64,000 nt of DNA, taken from contig NZ_CP016591.1 of assembly GCF_001698205.1 (NCBI RefSeq), positions 1,116,001 to 1,180,000 on the forward strand. The letters run 5' to 3'. The number at the start of each line of letters is the position of its first letter. Position 1 is the stretch's first letter. The position numbers and the translations under genes are program-made. A model generated the notes under the pieces. That model saw only the letters and a program-made list of their open reading frames with translations. It had not been told where the DNA came from and ran no database searches. Below are positions 30,200 to 39,318 of the stretch, in pieces. The DNA comes from Tsuneonella dongtanensis. Lineage in GTDB: Bacteria > Pseudomonadota > Alphaproteobacteria > Sphingomonadales > Sphingomonadaceae.

Positions 30200-31999
30200 A
30201 TGAATGCGAGTTGGAATATTGCCATGCAGACTGCCCTGACCCGCCGCCGCCTGATCGCCGGTTCTTTCGGCCTGGCCGCTGTGGCATCCGTACCCATGCC
30301 CGCTTGGGCGCGCGGCGAATCCCTTAGCCACGCGCGCCAGGGCTTCGGCGAAGTCAGCGGGGAGCGCATCGCCCTTTCAGTCGACAGCCATCATTTCGCG
30401 GTGGGTGGGCGAAGCGGCCATGCAATCGCCGTGAATGGGACGGTGCCCGGGCCGCTTGTACGCCTGCGTGAAGGGCAGAAGGTCCGCATCGACGTGACCA
30501 ACAATCTCGCCGAAGACACCTCCATCCACTGGCATGGCCTGCTGCTACCGTTCCAGTTTGACGGGGTGCCGGGTGTGAGCTTCCCGGGCATCAAGCCGGG
30601 GCAGACGTTCACCTACGAATTTCCGATCCGTCAAAGCGGCACCTATTGGTGGCACAGCCATTCCGGCCTGCAGGAACAGGAAGGACATTACGGCCCGATC
30701 ATCATCGAGAGCGCCACGCCAGACCCGCGCTACGACCGCGACTTCGTCGTTCTGTTGAGCGAGTTCACGCCGGTTCATCCGCACGAGATCGCACGGAAGC
30801 TCAAGGTCGGAGAGCATTACTACAACAACCAGATGCAGACTGCGACCGAGGGGGACATGCCCCTCAAGGACCGGCTGATGTGGGGCGCGATGCGGATGAA
30901 TCCGCGCGACATCTCGGACGTGACCGGCGCGACTTATACGTTCCTCATCAATGGTCACGGGCCGCTGGACGGACTGGAGTATCTGTTCAATCCGGGCGAG
31001 CGAATCCGGCTGCGTGTCATCAACGGGTCGGCCATGACCTTCTTCAACGTCCGTATTCCCGGCGTGCCGATGACCGTCATTGCTGCCGACGGAAAGGACG
31101 TGGAGGAGTTCGAGGTCGACGAGTTCCAGATCGGCACCGCCGAGACCTACGACGTCATCGTGACGCCGCCTGCCGGCAGCCACGCGCTCGTCGCGGAAGC
31201 GATGGACCGATCGGGCATGGGCGTGGCATCGATCACTTCGCACAAGGGCCACCGCGCGACCCCGCCGCCCCTGCGCGAGCCGGTGACGCTGACCATGGCC
31301 GACATGGGCATGGGCTCGATGGAAGGCGGTCACGGCAGCCACGGCGGTGATGGAGGCCATGGCGGCCACGCTGGCATGGATCACGGTGCCGACGAGGCGA
31401 CAGGGGCGATGGACCACGCTTCGATGGACCACTCCATGCGCGACACCTCTAAACTGCCGCCGGACGTGAAGGTCGGCCCCGGCCTCGACATGGTCTCACC
31501 GATGCCCGTCGACCGGATGGATTTCCCCGGCCTCGGACTCGACAAGGTCGACCACCGGGTCCTGCGCTACACCGATCTCAAGGCCAAACGGCCCAATCCG
31601 CATCGCATGCCCACGCGCCAGCTGGAAATCCACCTGACCGGCAATATGGAGCGTTACATGTGGTCGTTCGACGGCAAGAAGTTTTCCGCCGTAACCGACG
31701 ATCCGATCCGCTTCGCCTTCGATGAACGGGTGCGGGTCAAGCTGGTGAACGACACCATGATGGCGCACCCGATCCACCTGCACGGTCACTTCTTCGAACT
31801 CGTGAACGGCGCGGGAATGATGAACCAGCCGCTCAAGCACACGGTCGTGGTGCAACCGGGCGGAACGGCGACTTTCGACCTCACGGCGAACGAGCCGGGG
31901 GACTGGGCCTTCCACTGCCACCTGCTCTACCACATGCATGCCGGGATGATGCAGACGGTGACTGTGCGACCCTTCCCGAAGGCGGGAGAGGGCGCATGA
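30200..31999 (+). CDS. periplasmic multicopper oxidase, CopA/PcoA type
   Basis: A 599-aa multicopper oxidase that oxidises Cu(I) and binds copper in the periplasm. A Tat leader (TRRRLIAGSFGLAAVASVP) marks export of the folded enzyme. Copper ligands are HWHG and WWHSHSG in the first cupredoxin domain and HPIHLHGHFFEL and HCHLLYHMHAGM in the last. Between about residues 365 and 412 is a Met/His-rich insert (MGMGSMEGGHGSHGG, then MDHASMDHSM) typical of copper-resistance CopA. The start is the ATG at 30200; an ATG at 30224 would shorten the n-region. It overlaps the copB ATG (ATGA). No symbol is given to avoid confusion with the ATPase gene. Confidence 0.92.
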   Translation: MNASWNIAMQTALTRRRLIAGSFGLAAVASVPMPAWARGESLSHARQGFGEVSGERIALSVDSHHFAVGGRSGHAIAVNGTVPGPLVRLREGQKVRIDVTNNLAEDTSIHWHGLLLPFQFDGVPGVSFPGIKPGQTFTYEFPIRQSGTYWWHSHSGLQEQEGHYGPIIIESATPDPRYDRDFVVLLSEFTPVHPHEIARKLKVGEHYYNNQMQTATEGDMPLKDRLMWGAMRMNPRDISDVTGATYTFLINGHGPLDGLEYLFNPGERIRLRVINGSAMTFFNVRIPGVPMTVIAADGKDVEEFEVDEFQIGTAETYDVIVTPPAGSHALVAEAMDRSGMGVASITSHKGHRATPPPLREPVTLTMADMGMGSMEGGHGSHGGDGGHGGHAGMDHGADEATGAMDHASMDHSMRDTSKLPPDVKVGPGLDMVSPMPVDRMDFPGLGLDKVDHRVLRYTDLKAKRPNPHRMPTRQLEIHLTGNMERYMWSFDGKKFSAVTDDPIRFAFDERVRVKLVNDTMMAHPIHLHGHFFELVNGAGMMNQPLKHTVVVQPGGTATFDLTANEPGDWAFHCHLLYHMHAGMMQTVTVRPFPKAGEGA

Positions 32000-33030
32000 A
32001 GACCACGGTCGGCCTGATCCTTGCGGCGCCGCTGGTGCTGGCCGCAACCCCTCTCGCCGCGCAGGACCATTCCGGTCACGCGGGGCATACCGGGCATGAA
32101 GAGAGCTCAGCGCAGCAAACGGTTCAAACGACGATGGACCATTCGACGATGGACCATTCGGAGATGGACCATTCGAAGATGGACCATTCGAAGATGGACC
32201 ATTCGACGATGGACCATTCGAAGATGGACCATTCGACGATGGATCATTCGAAGATGGACCATTCGTCACATCAGGTCGGCGATCTCCCCGCCGGCCCGCC
32301 GCCACAAGAGGCATTCGCCGGGCCGCAGCATGCTGCCGATGCCATATTCGGGGCAGAGGCCATGGCCCGTTCACGCGCCCGGAACCACGCCACACACGGA
32401 GACATGAAGACCGGCGTCATCATGGTGGAGCGGCTCGAGGCGCGCGTCGCAAAGGGGCACGATGCATACCTCTGGGACGTGCAGGGCTGGTACGGCGGCG
32501 ACATCGACAAGTTCGTCTTCAAGTCGGAAGGCGAGGGAGAGTTCGGCGGCGCTGTCGAGGATGCCGAATTGCAGGCGCTCTGGGGTCATGCGATCGGGCC
32601 GTTCTTCGATCTGCAGACCGGTGTGCGGCTGGATGTGGAGCCTGAGACCCGCAGCCACTTCGTCGTGGGGGTCCAAGGCCTCGCTCCCTACATGTGGCAT
32701 CTTGATGCCGCGGCCTTCCTGTCCGACCGCGGCGATTTCACCGCGAGGGTCGAGGCCGAGTACGACCAGAAGATCACCCAGCGCCTGATCCTGCAGCCGC
32801 GCGCAGAGCTGGAGATTTCGGCGCAGGACATCCCAGAGCGTAAGGTGGGGGCCGGGCTGACCAAGTTGGAGACCGGTTTGCGCCTGCGCTACGAGATCGT
32901 CAGGGAGTTCGCCCCGTATGTCGGTGTCGAGTACGAAGCGAAACTCGGTGAGACGGCCGATATCGCCCGTGCGGCCGGCGAAGATGCGGCGGGCTGGAAG
33001 TTCCTGGTCGGTTTGAGGGCGTGGTTTTGA
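31996..33030 (+). CDS. copB: copper resistance protein B, outer membrane
   Basis: A 344-aa protein of the CopB/PcoB family. A signal peptide (MKTTVGLILAAPLVLAATPLAA) leads into a copper-binding region with nine tandem MDHSx units, then a linker and a beta-barrel domain of about 230 residues (VMVERLEARVAKGHDAYLWD, WYGGDIDKFVFKSEGE, and a terminal WKFLVGLRAWF). The C-terminal aromatic residue fits BAM-dependent insertion. It is translationally coupled to the multicopper oxidase, its usual partner. Confidence 0.92.
   Translation: MKTTVGLILAAPLVLAATPLAAQDHSGHAGHTGHEESSAQQTVQTTMDHSTMDHSEMDHSKMDHSKMDHSTMDHSKMDHSTMDHSKMDHSSHQVGDLPAGPPPQEAFAGPQHAADAIFGAEAMARSRARNHATHGDMKTGVIMVERLEARVAKGHDAYLWDVQGWYGGDIDKFVFKSEGEGEFGGAVEDAELQALWGHAIGPFFDLQTGVRLDVEPETRSHFVVGVQGLAPYMWHLDAAAFLSDRGDFTARVEAEYDQKITQRLILQPRAELEISAQDIPERKVGAGLTKLETGLRLRYEIVREFAPYVGVEYEAKLGETADIARAAGEDAAGWKFLVGLRAWF
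32134..32268 (+). repeat. nine 15-bp tandem repeats in copB
   Basis: Nine consecutive units of ATGGACCATTCGNNN, each encoding Met-Asp-His-Ser-x, with x being Thr, Glu, Lys or Ser. The units are nearly identical at DNA level (one GAT for GAC), which points to recent expansion by slippage or recombination. The encoded Met/His ladder is a copper-binding region. Confidence 0.95.
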
Positions 33031-33100
33031 ACCAGGCTTGCGTCGACCGACGCGGGTTTCGGAAGTTCGTAACGACAGGCAATCGAAGAGGGGGAACCTC

Positions 33101-33472
33101 ATGCATCTGACGCACGATCGCAATGCGCCGCCCGCCCCTCCAATCGCCTTCGACGATTTCCTTCGTGTCGACATACGGGTCGGCCGAATCGTCGAAGCCA
33201 AGCCATTTCCAGAGGCGAGGAAGCCGGCGTTCAAGCTGTCGGTGGACTTTGGTCCCGGCGTCGGGATCAAGCGCTCGTCGGCGCAGATCACGGAACACTA
33301 CGATTGCGAGCAGCTGGTCGGCCGATTAGTGGCGGCGGTCGTCAATTTCCCCCCGCGACAGATCGGAAAGTTCCTCAGCGAAGTGCTCGTTCTCGGGTTT
33401 CCGGATGCGAACGGCGCCGTCGTGCTTTTCGCCCCCGACAGCGACGTTCCCATCGGCGGACGACTGTTCTGA
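33101..33472 (+). CDS. csaA: tRNA-binding protein, CsaA-like
   Basis: A 123-aa single-domain EMAP/Trbp111-like OB fold protein. FLRVDIRVGRIVEAKPFPEARKPAF-type residues (quoted in part: VDIRVGRIVEAKPFPEA) and the GIKRSSAQITEHY segment are diagnostic, as is VNFPPRQIGKFLSEVLVLGF. CsaA binds tRNA as a dimer and was proposed to have export-related chaperone activity. The ATG at 33101 has GAGGGGGAA upstream. It sits alone between the copper block and the convergent hemN. Confidence 0.88.
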   Translation: MHLTHDRNAPPAPPIAFDDFLRVDIRVGRIVEAKPFPEARKPAFKLSVDFGPGVGIKRSSAQITEHYDCEQLVGRLVAAVVNFPPRQIGKFLSEVLVLGFPDANGAVVLFAPDSDVPIGGRLF

Positions 33473-33503
33473 GAGGCAGCGGTCGCGCGTAGAGCCACAA
33501 CCC

Positions 33504-34823
33504 TCAGATCGCCGAACTGAACCTTTTCTGCTGTTGGTGTATCTTGCGATACGGGTCGAACAGCGCGGCGATCGTGCGGGCATACGGCAAACCGTCGGGC
33601 GTCACCGATAGCCAATCGCCTTCGAATGTCGCGAGGCCGCGGATCGTGAACGGGCAAAGCTGAGCAGCGACTTCGGCCCCGAGTTCGCGGGTAAGCCGCG
33701 CCCGGCCACGGCATAGGAGTTGCTCGATCACTTCGCCCCGCTGCCGCTCGGACTCGCTGCGCGCAATTCCGCGATTGGCGGCCGGCAACCCTTGCGAGGC
33801 GATCATGCGATAGCGCCCGCTGTTCTTCTCGTTCTGCGCCAGCAGGTGGAGGAACTGGCTTATGGCCGATGCTCCAAGCCCGATGAGGTTGGGCGCCTGA
33901 TCGTCGGTGAATCCCTGGAAATTGCGGCGCAGGGACCCGTCGAGTGCGGCATGGGCAAGCGGATCGCCACCCGGGCGGGCGAAGTGGTCGAAGCCGACAG
34001 GGACATAGCCGTGTGTGCACAGGTGCTCGTAGCCGAGCGCTGCCATGGCGAAGCGCTCGTCGGTGCCGGGCAGGGCAAGCGCGTCGATAGCGCGCTGACG
34101 CGGTACGACGTGGGGAACGTGGGCGTAACCGAACAGCGCGATCCGGTCTGCACCTAGCGATTGGGCGCGTTCCAGCGTGTCGGTCAGGTCGTCCCGGCTC
34201 TGGTAAGGCAGGCCGTACATGAGATCGAAATTGAGCGAGGTAACGCCCGCTGTGCGCAGCCAGTCGACGGTGCGCGAGACGGTGCCTGCCCCCTGCACCC
34301 GGCCGATGGCTTCCTGGCAATGATGGGCAAATGTTTGCACGCCGAGGCTCGCGCGCTCGATGCCGACAGCGCGGATCGCGCGCATCCAGTCCACTGTCAT
34401 GCTCCGGGGATCGAGCTCGATCGAGTAGACCGGGTCTGTCAGCCGGAAGGCGACGGTCAGCCGGTCGACGAGGCGGATGAAGTCCACGGGATCGAGGGCA
34501 TTGGGGCTCCCGCCGCCGAACGAGACCCGCCGCACGCGCGCGGCCCGCGGGAGCAGTGCAGCGATCGTGCCGACCTCCCGGTCGAGCGCCGAAAGGTAGG
34601 AATCGAGCCGCTGCCGCCGGCCCGCCGCCGCGGTATTGCAGCCGCAGTAGAAGCAGATCTTCTCGCAGAACGGTATGTGGACGTAGAGCGAGATGTCCCC
34701 GCGCGCGTCCTCGATCGCCATGCGATGAAGCGCAGGATCGATGTCGCCGAACTCGGCGGCGGTGGGAAAGCTGGTGTAGCGCGGGACCGGCGTTGCCAGC
34801 AGTTCGGGATGATAGGGCCACAT
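33504..34823 (-). CDS. hemN: oxygen-independent coproporphyrinogen III oxidase
   Basis: A 439-aa radical SAM enzyme that makes protoporphyrinogen IX in low oxygen for haem synthesis. The cluster motif is PFCEKICFYCGC (Cys53, Cys57, Cys60), preceded by RYTSFPTA and YVHIPFC and followed by FGGGSPN (SAM-binding GGG) and SLGVQTF. The frame extends upstream but MWPYHPELL at 34823 is the family-like N-terminus. An FNR/FixK-type box lies 37 bases before this ATG. It closes the micro-aerobic respiration operon, providing haem for the cbb3 oxidase. Confidence 0.93.
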   Translation of the reverse strand: MWPYHPELLATPVPRYTSFPTAAEFGDIDPALHRMAIEDARGDISLYVHIPFCEKICFYCGCNTAAAGRRQRLDSYLSALDREVGTIAALLPRAARVRRVSFGGGSPNALDPVDFIRLVDRLTVAFRLTDPVYSIELDPRSMTVDWMRAIRAVGIERASLGVQTFAHHCQEAIGRVQGAGTVSRTVDWLRTAGVTSLNFDLMYGLPYQSRDDLTDTLERAQSLGADRIALFGYAHVPHVVPRQRAIDALALPGTDERFAMAALGYEHLCTHGYVPVGFDHFARPGGDPLAHAALDGSLRRNFQGFTDDQAPNLIGLGASAISQFLHLLAQNEKNSGRYRMIASQGLPAANRGIARSESERQRGEVIEQLLCRGRARLTRELGAEVAAQLCPFTIRGLATFEGDWLSVTPDGLPYARTIAALFDPYRKIHQQQKRFSSAI

Positions 34824-34859
34824 GCGGACGGGTTCTGGCGTGGCCGGGGCGACCGGTCC

Positions 34860-34873
34860 TTGCGCTACATCAA
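34860..34873 (-). promoter_or_regulatory. FNR/FixK-type box upstream of hemN
   Basis: On the hemN strand the site reads TTGATGTAGCGCAA, i.e. TTGA-N6-GCAA, matching the relaxed FixK/FNR pattern. It overlaps the stop of the small gene upstream. The same TTGAT-N4-CGCAA form recurs upstream of ccoN. Confidence 0.6.
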
Positions 34874-35071
34874 CCCGCGCTTGCGCGAGCAGCCCGCGTG
34901 ACAGCCCTTCTGGGCGCACGGAGGCGTTTCCAACGGGTCCCGCGCGGGAAGCGGAATCTCTAGGGAACCCCCGCTGCACAGTCCTGAAACGAGGGTCGCG
35001 GGCTTGGGGTCGGGAGGGGTGCCGAACATGGCCGGTACAAGGGAGGCAAGGGCGAGGATCGCAAGCCTCAT
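34865..35071 (-). CDS. small Cys-rich exported protein in the cco operon
   Basis: A 68-aa protein with an N-terminal hydrophobic signal (MRLAILALASLVPAMFGT) and a mature part with five cysteines: GLCSGGSLEIPLP and then PPCAQKGCHAGCSRKR. The ATG overlaps the ccoS stop (ATGA). It resembles short hypothetical proteins I have seen next to cco genes in sphingomonads, whose terminal CxxxCHxxCSRKR pattern suggests metal binding. A role in copper or haem delivery to the cbb3 oxidase is inference. Confidence 0.65.
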   Translation of the reverse strand: MRLAILALASLVPAMFGTPPDPKPATLVSGLCSGGSLEIPLPARDPLETPPCAQKGCHAGCSRKRGLM

Positions 35072-35211
35072 TCGTCGTCCTCGATCAGGATGCGGTTCGC
35101 GGCGCCGTCCATGTCGTCGTACTGGCCGTCGCGCATCGACCAGAAGAACGCGGCAAGGCCAAGCAGGCCAAGGCCCAGCGCGACCGGGATGAGGAATGCG
35201 AGACCGCTCAC
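35068..35211 (-). CDS. ccoS: cbb3 oxidase maturation protein CcoS
   Basis: A 47-aa single-pass membrane protein (VSGLAFLIPVALGLGLLGLAAF) followed by the conserved FFWSMRDGQYDDMDGAANRIL tail (shown in part), needed for haem and copper insertion into the cbb3 catalytic subunit. It starts with GTG overlapping the ccoI stop (GTGA) and overlaps the next small gene. Length is normal for the family. Confidence 0.9.
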   Translation of the reverse strand: MSGLAFLIPVALGLGLLGLAAFFWSMRDGQYDDMDGAANRILIEDDE

Positions 35212-37331
35212 CGCGCTGCCCTTGCAAGGCGCAGCGAATTGGCGACCACGACCAGCGAACTGACCGACATTGCCACCGCGGCGACGAGCGGGGTGACGAG
35301 CCCGGCCACCGCCAGCGGCACAGCGAGCAGGTTGTAGCCGATGGCAAAGGCGAAGTTCTGCCGCACCACCCGCATCGTCTGCCGCGCGACGCGCACCGCG
35401 AGCGCGACCGGCATCAGGCCATTGCCGGTGAAGACCGCGTCGGCTGCCTGCTGGCTGATGTCGCTGGCGGTCCCGGGTGCGATGGACGCATGCGCCGCGG
35501 CGAGTGCAGGCCCGTCGTTCAGACCGTCGCCGACCATCAGCGGGCGGCGACCCGAGACCCGGAGGCGCGTCAATTCGGCAAGCTTGTCCTGCGGCGTGGC
35601 GTGCCCCCGCGCGAAAAGAGCCAGTCGGCGGGCGACAGGAGCGACCGCCTCTGTCCTGTCTCCCGATAGGATGCTGCTCTCGATCCCCTGCCGCCACAGG
35701 TCGGCAAGCGTCGCTGCCGCATCGCCGCGCAAGTCGTCGGAAAACGGTATCTGCCAGCGCTCTTCGCCGATGAGCAGCTGTGTCGCCAACCCGTTCGCCG
35801 GCGAACCGCTGCGTTGGAGCGCGACCGGCTCACCGGACCAAGAAGCAAAAATCCCTTCACCCGGATGCTCGACCACCGCCGTCAGCGCTGCCGGAACCAC
35901 GCCCGACGCGGCGAGTGCCTTTTCGAGCCCGCGCGACAGGGGATGGCGGCTGTGTTGCGCAAGTGCGAGCGCGACAGCGCGGGCCCTGGCATCGAGCGCC
36001 CGGAGATCGGGCACGGGCTCACCCAGCGTCAGCGTGCCGGTCTTGTCGAACAGCGCGCAGTCCACTTCGGCCAGCCGCTCGAGCGCGCTGCCATCCTTGA
36101 TCAGCAGCCCGCGCCGCATCAGCGCTCCGGCGGCAACGACCTGCGCGGCAGGCACTGCAAGGCCCATCGCGCAAGGGCAGGTGATGATGAGCACGGCGAT
36201 CGCGACGACCAGCGATTCGTGCCATCCCGCCCCGGCCCACATCCATCCGGCGAAACTCAGCGCCGCGATCGTGTGCACCAGCGGGGCGTAGAGCCGGGAC
36301 GCGCGGTCGGCGATGCGGACGTAATGGCTGCGCGACTGCCCGGCTTCGTCCATCAGCCGTGCGATCTCGGCCAGCACCGTGTCCTGCGCTGTCGCGGTGA
36401 CGCGCACGCGCAGAGGCTGGGTGATGTTGACCGCTCCCGCGTGGACCGGCGTGCCGGGTCCGACCGGCTCGGGCGCGCTTTCTCCGGTCAGCATCGCGTT
36501 GTCGACCGCGCTCGCGCCGCTTTCGACCACACCATCGGCAGCGAGTGCTTCGCCCGCTGCAACCAGCATCAAGCTTCCGGGCTCGATATCCCGAGCGGCG
36601 ACGCGGCGCGTGCAACCGTCCTCCTGCACGACCATCGCGCTCTTGCCCATACGCGACAGCAGCGCGCCGATCCCGGCTCGCGTCCGGCCGCGCATCGACG
36701 CGTCGAGCGCGCGTCCGGCGAGCAGGAAGAACAGGAGCATGGTCGCGCCGTCGAAATAGGCGTGCTCGCCTCCGGTCAGCGCTTCGTAAAGGCTCAGCCC
36801 GGTCGCCAGAACGACGCCGATCGAGATCGGCACGTCCATGTTCGTGCGGCCGTGGCGTAGGGCCCGCGCCGCGCTGGCAAAGAACGGGCGTCCGGCATAG
36901 GCGATGACCGGAAGCGCGATCATCGCCGACAGCAGGTGGAACAGGTCGCGCGTTGCCCCCTCGGCGCCCGACCATACGCTGACCGAAAGCAGCATGATGT
37001 TCATCATGCCGAAGCCCGCCACCGCGAGCGCGCGCATGAGCGACCGCGCCTCGCGATCGTCCTCTGCGACCGGGCTTTCAGCCACCGTTTGTGCCTCGAA
37101 CCCGAGGCGGCCTAATGCCGCGATCAGCGCATCCTCGCCCAGAGCGGGATCGTGGCGAACCGCGACCCGCTTGGCCGAAAGGTTGACCCGGACACCGGAC
37201 ACGCCCTCAAGCGCACCCATCTCCCGTTCGATCTTGCCGATGCAGCCCGCGCACTTGATGCCGGGCACGCTGAAACGGCTGTCTGCCTCGGGCGCTGCGG
37301 CAAGCCGGGCATGGTCGAGCGGGGCGTTCAT
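35208..37331 (-). CDS. ccoI: cation-transporting P-type ATPase of cbb3 assembly
   Basis: A 707-aa P1B ATPase (FixI/CcoI) that exports copper for assembly of cbb3 oxidase. One N-terminal metal domain (GIKCAGCIGKIE), then the membrane part, the TGESAPEPV loop, the CPC motif in [15 protein letters not shown], the phosphorylation site DKTGTLT, HSRHPLSRGLEKAL and GDGLNDGPALAAAHASIA. The context between ccoH and ccoS distinguishes it from the detoxifying CopA at 27 kb. Coupled to both neighbours by four-base overlaps. Confidence 0.93.
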   Translation of the reverse strand: MNAPLDHARLAAAPEADSRFSVPGIKCAGCIGKIEREMGALEGVSGVRVNLSAKRVAVRHDPALGEDALIAALGRLGFEAQTVAESPVAEDDREARSLMRALAVAGFGMMNIMLLSVSVWSGAEGATRDLFHLLSAMIALPVIAYAGRPFFASAARALRHGRTNMDVPISIGVVLATGLSLYEALTGGEHAYFDGATMLLFFLLAGRALDASMRGRTRAGIGALLSRMGKSAMVVQEDGCTRRVAARDIEPGSLMLVAAGEALAADGVVESGASAVDNAMLTGESAPEPVGPGTPVHAGAVNITQPLRVRVTATAQDTVLAEIARLMDEAGQSRSHYVRIADRASRLYAPLVHTIAALSFAGWMWAGAGWHESLVVAIAVLIITCPCAMGLAVPAAQVVAAGALMRRGLLIKDGSALERLAEVDCALFDKTGTLTLGEPVPDLRALDARARAVALALAQHSRHPLSRGLEKALAASGVVPAALTAVVEHPGEGIFASWSGEPVALQRSGSPANGLATQLLIGEERWQIPFSDDLRGDAAATLADLWRQGIESSILSGDRTEAVAPVARRLALFARGHATPQDKLAELTRLRVSGRRPLMVGDGLNDGPALAAAHASIAPGTASDISQQAADAVFTGNGLMPVALAVRVARQTMRVVRQNFAFAIGYNLLAVPLAVAGLVTPLVAAVAMSVSSLVVVANSLRLARAAR

Positions 37332-37762
37332 GGGATGCTGCTTTCCATCCGCGCTGACTTGCCGTCGGCGGTGATCGTGAAGCGCAGCGTCCAGCGACCC
37401 CGGGGCAACGGTTCTCGCGAAATACCGGCTGGATCGAACGCCAGCGATCGGTCGGGCAAGTGTCCGAGCGGATGCCGCGCATGTGCGGTTATCCCGGCAC
37501 CCGTCGGTATGCCCTCCATCTCAAGGGCAATGCGCCCGTCTTCGCGGCGGCGCGGTGTCACCTTCCAGCCGAGTGCCCGTTCGCGCTCGGCCTCGGCGAG
37601 CCAGCGATTGAAATCCTGGCTGGCGACATAGGAGTTTTCGACGACGATCCCGCCGAACGTCCGCTTGGCAGCAACGGCGGCGGTCAGGTTGACCGCGATC
37701 ACGACCGCGAAGCCGGCGACTAGGATCGCGCTGACGTGGCGACCATCGAGGGGACGGATCAT
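37328..37762 (-). CDS. ccoH: FixH/CcoH family protein
   Basis: A 144-aa membrane-anchored periplasmic protein. One N-terminal helix (VSAILVAGFAVVIAVNLTAA) is followed by the FixH hallmark GGIVVENSYVASQDFNRWLAEA (shown in part) and a beta-rich domain ending in LRFTITADGKSARMESSI. It is needed for cbb3 assembly or stability. The ATG at 37762 overlaps the ccoG stop (ATGA); the long upstream open frame is not coding. Confidence 0.9.
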   Translation of the reverse strand: MIRPLDGRHVSAILVAGFAVVIAVNLTAAVAAKRTFGGIVVENSYVASQDFNRWLAEAERERALGWKVTPRRREDGRIALEMEGIPTGAGITAHARHPLGHLPDRSLAFDPAGISREPLPRGRWTLRFTITADGKSARMESSIP

Positions 37763-39318
37763 CGATTTTCTCCTGGCGCTTCGAAGCGGGTGGTCGTCCG
37801 TTGCCGTTCGGGATCGGGACCCCGGGCATCGAGGGTGAAGGCAAATTCGCTGGCACCCGAGGCGGGCGGTGCGGCGACATAGGCGCGCAGGGTTGCCGTG
37901 CTGTCTGCCGGAACGGTCACCGCCAGCGTCCTCGCGGCGTCGGTACGGCTCGTGGTGTCGGTCCACATGGCCGCTCCGGGCAGGCCATCGATGGCGATGG
38001 TCATTCGCCGCGGCTGGGTCGCCATGTTCCGCAGGCGCAAGGTGTAGGCGTTGCGGATCGAACCGTCGCTCAGCAGCATGAAGGGCGGGTTGCGATCGGG
38101 CGCGACCGACAGCCCTGTGCGGTCCCTCACGCCGAGCGCGAACAGCATAGCGAGCCCAATCGAACCCCAGATAAGGGTGTAGGCGATCGTGCGCGGGCGC
38201 AGCAACGCCTTCCAGGCGGAGCGGGGTGGCGCGCCGGCGGCTTCCGCCTTGCAGTCCTCCAGCGTGGCATAGTCGATCAGCCCGCGCGGTCGGCCGATAT
38301 CCGCCATTACCCGGTCACAGGCGTCGATGCACAGCGCGCAGGTGATGCAGCCAATCTGCGGTCCCTCCCGGATGTCGATGCCCGTCGGGCAGACCTGCAC
38401 GCACATCGTGCAATCGATGCAATCGCCGAATTGGGCGGGGTTCTTCTCCGCTTTCTTCACGCTGCCGCGCGGCTCCCCGCGCCAGTCCTTGTAGGTCACC
38501 AGCAGCGACTTTTCGTCCATCATCGCCGTCTGGATGCGCGGCCACGGACACATGTAGATGCACACCTGCTCGCGCATGAAGCCGCCGAGCGTCACTGTGG
38601 TCAGCGTGAGGATCGCGACCGTGATGTAGGCGACAGGCGCCGCCTCTCCCCGCCAGAAGTCCTGCACCAGGGTCGGCGCGTCGGCGAAATACATGATCCA
38701 TGCGCCGCCGGTCCAGAAGCCGATGAACAGGTAGATCGACCATTTGAAGGCCCGTCGGAACACCTTGCCCCAGGTCCACGGCGCGGCGTCGAGCTTCTGT
38801 CGGGCGAAGCGGTCGCCGTCGACGAAGCGGTCGACATGCTGGAACAGGTCGGTCCACACCGTTTGCGGGCAGGCGTAGCCGCACCACGCTCGGCCGACCG
38901 CACTGGTCACCAGGAACAGCCCGATCCCGGCCATGATGAGGAGCCCGGCAACGAAGTAGAACTCCTGCGGCCAGATCTCGATGCCGAACATGTAGAACCG
39001 GCGGTGCGCCAGATCGACCAGCACCGCCTGGTCGGGCGCGTAGGGTCCCCGATCCCAGCGGATCCACGGAGTACCGTAGTAGATCGCCAGCGTGACCGCC
39101 ATCACGAGCCACTTGAAGCGACGGAAGGGCCCATCGATCCGCCGGTTGTGGACGGTCGCCTTTGCTTCGTAGAGCTTGTCTGACAGGTGGGCGCGCGGTG
39201 GTTCGTGCGGTTCGTGCCGCCGGGTCGTCGCAGCCGGGTCGGCCACCGCGCTCGAGACGGGTTCGTTGGTCTTGGCGACCCCGTCCTCGATCAGGCCGTC
39301 CTTGTCACTGCTCACCAT
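37759..39318 (-). CDS. ccoG: cbb3 oxidase accessory protein CcoG (cupric reductase type)
   Basis: A 519-aa membrane iron-sulfur protein (FixG/RdxA). Membrane helices around FKWLVMAVTLAIYYGTPW and the CGYACPQTVWTDLF motif lead to two 4Fe-4S sets: GDCIDCTMCVQVCPTGIDIR and GCITCALCIDACDRVM. An Ig-like C-terminal domain (TLRLRNMATQPRRMTIAIDG) completes the family plan. Known members reduce Cu(II) for oxidase assembly. It overlaps ccoP by 14 bases. Confidence 0.93.
   Translation of the reverse strand: MVSSDKDGLIEDGVAKTNEPVSSAVADPAATTRRHEPHEPPRAHLSDKLYEAKATVHNRRIDGPFRRFKWLVMAVTLAIYYGTPWIRWDRGPYAPDQAVLVDLAHRRFYMFGIEIWPQEFYFVAGLLIMAGIGLFLVTSAVGRAWCGYACPQTVWTDLFQHVDRFVDGDRFARQKLDAAPWTWGKVFRRAFKWSIYLFIGFWTGGAWIMYFADAPTLVQDFWRGEAAPVAYITVAILTLTTVTLGGFMREQVCIYMCPWPRIQTAMMDEKSLLVTYKDWRGEPRGSVKKAEKNPAQFGDCIDCTMCVQVCPTGIDIREGPQIGCITCALCIDACDRVMADIGRPRGLIDYATLEDCKAEAAGAPPRSAWKALLRPRTIAYTLIWGSIGLAMLFALGVRDRTGLSVAPDRNPPFMLLSDGSIRNAYTLRLRNMATQPRRMTIAIDGLPGAAMWTDTTSRTDAARTLAVTVPADSTATLRAYVAAPPASGASEFAFTLDARGPDPERQRTTTRFEAPGENR

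Noticed and set aside
32134-32268. Regularly spaced repeats as a CRISPR array
   Set aside because: The 15-bp units are contiguous without spacers, in frame, and encode the MDHSx copper-binding ladder of CopB.
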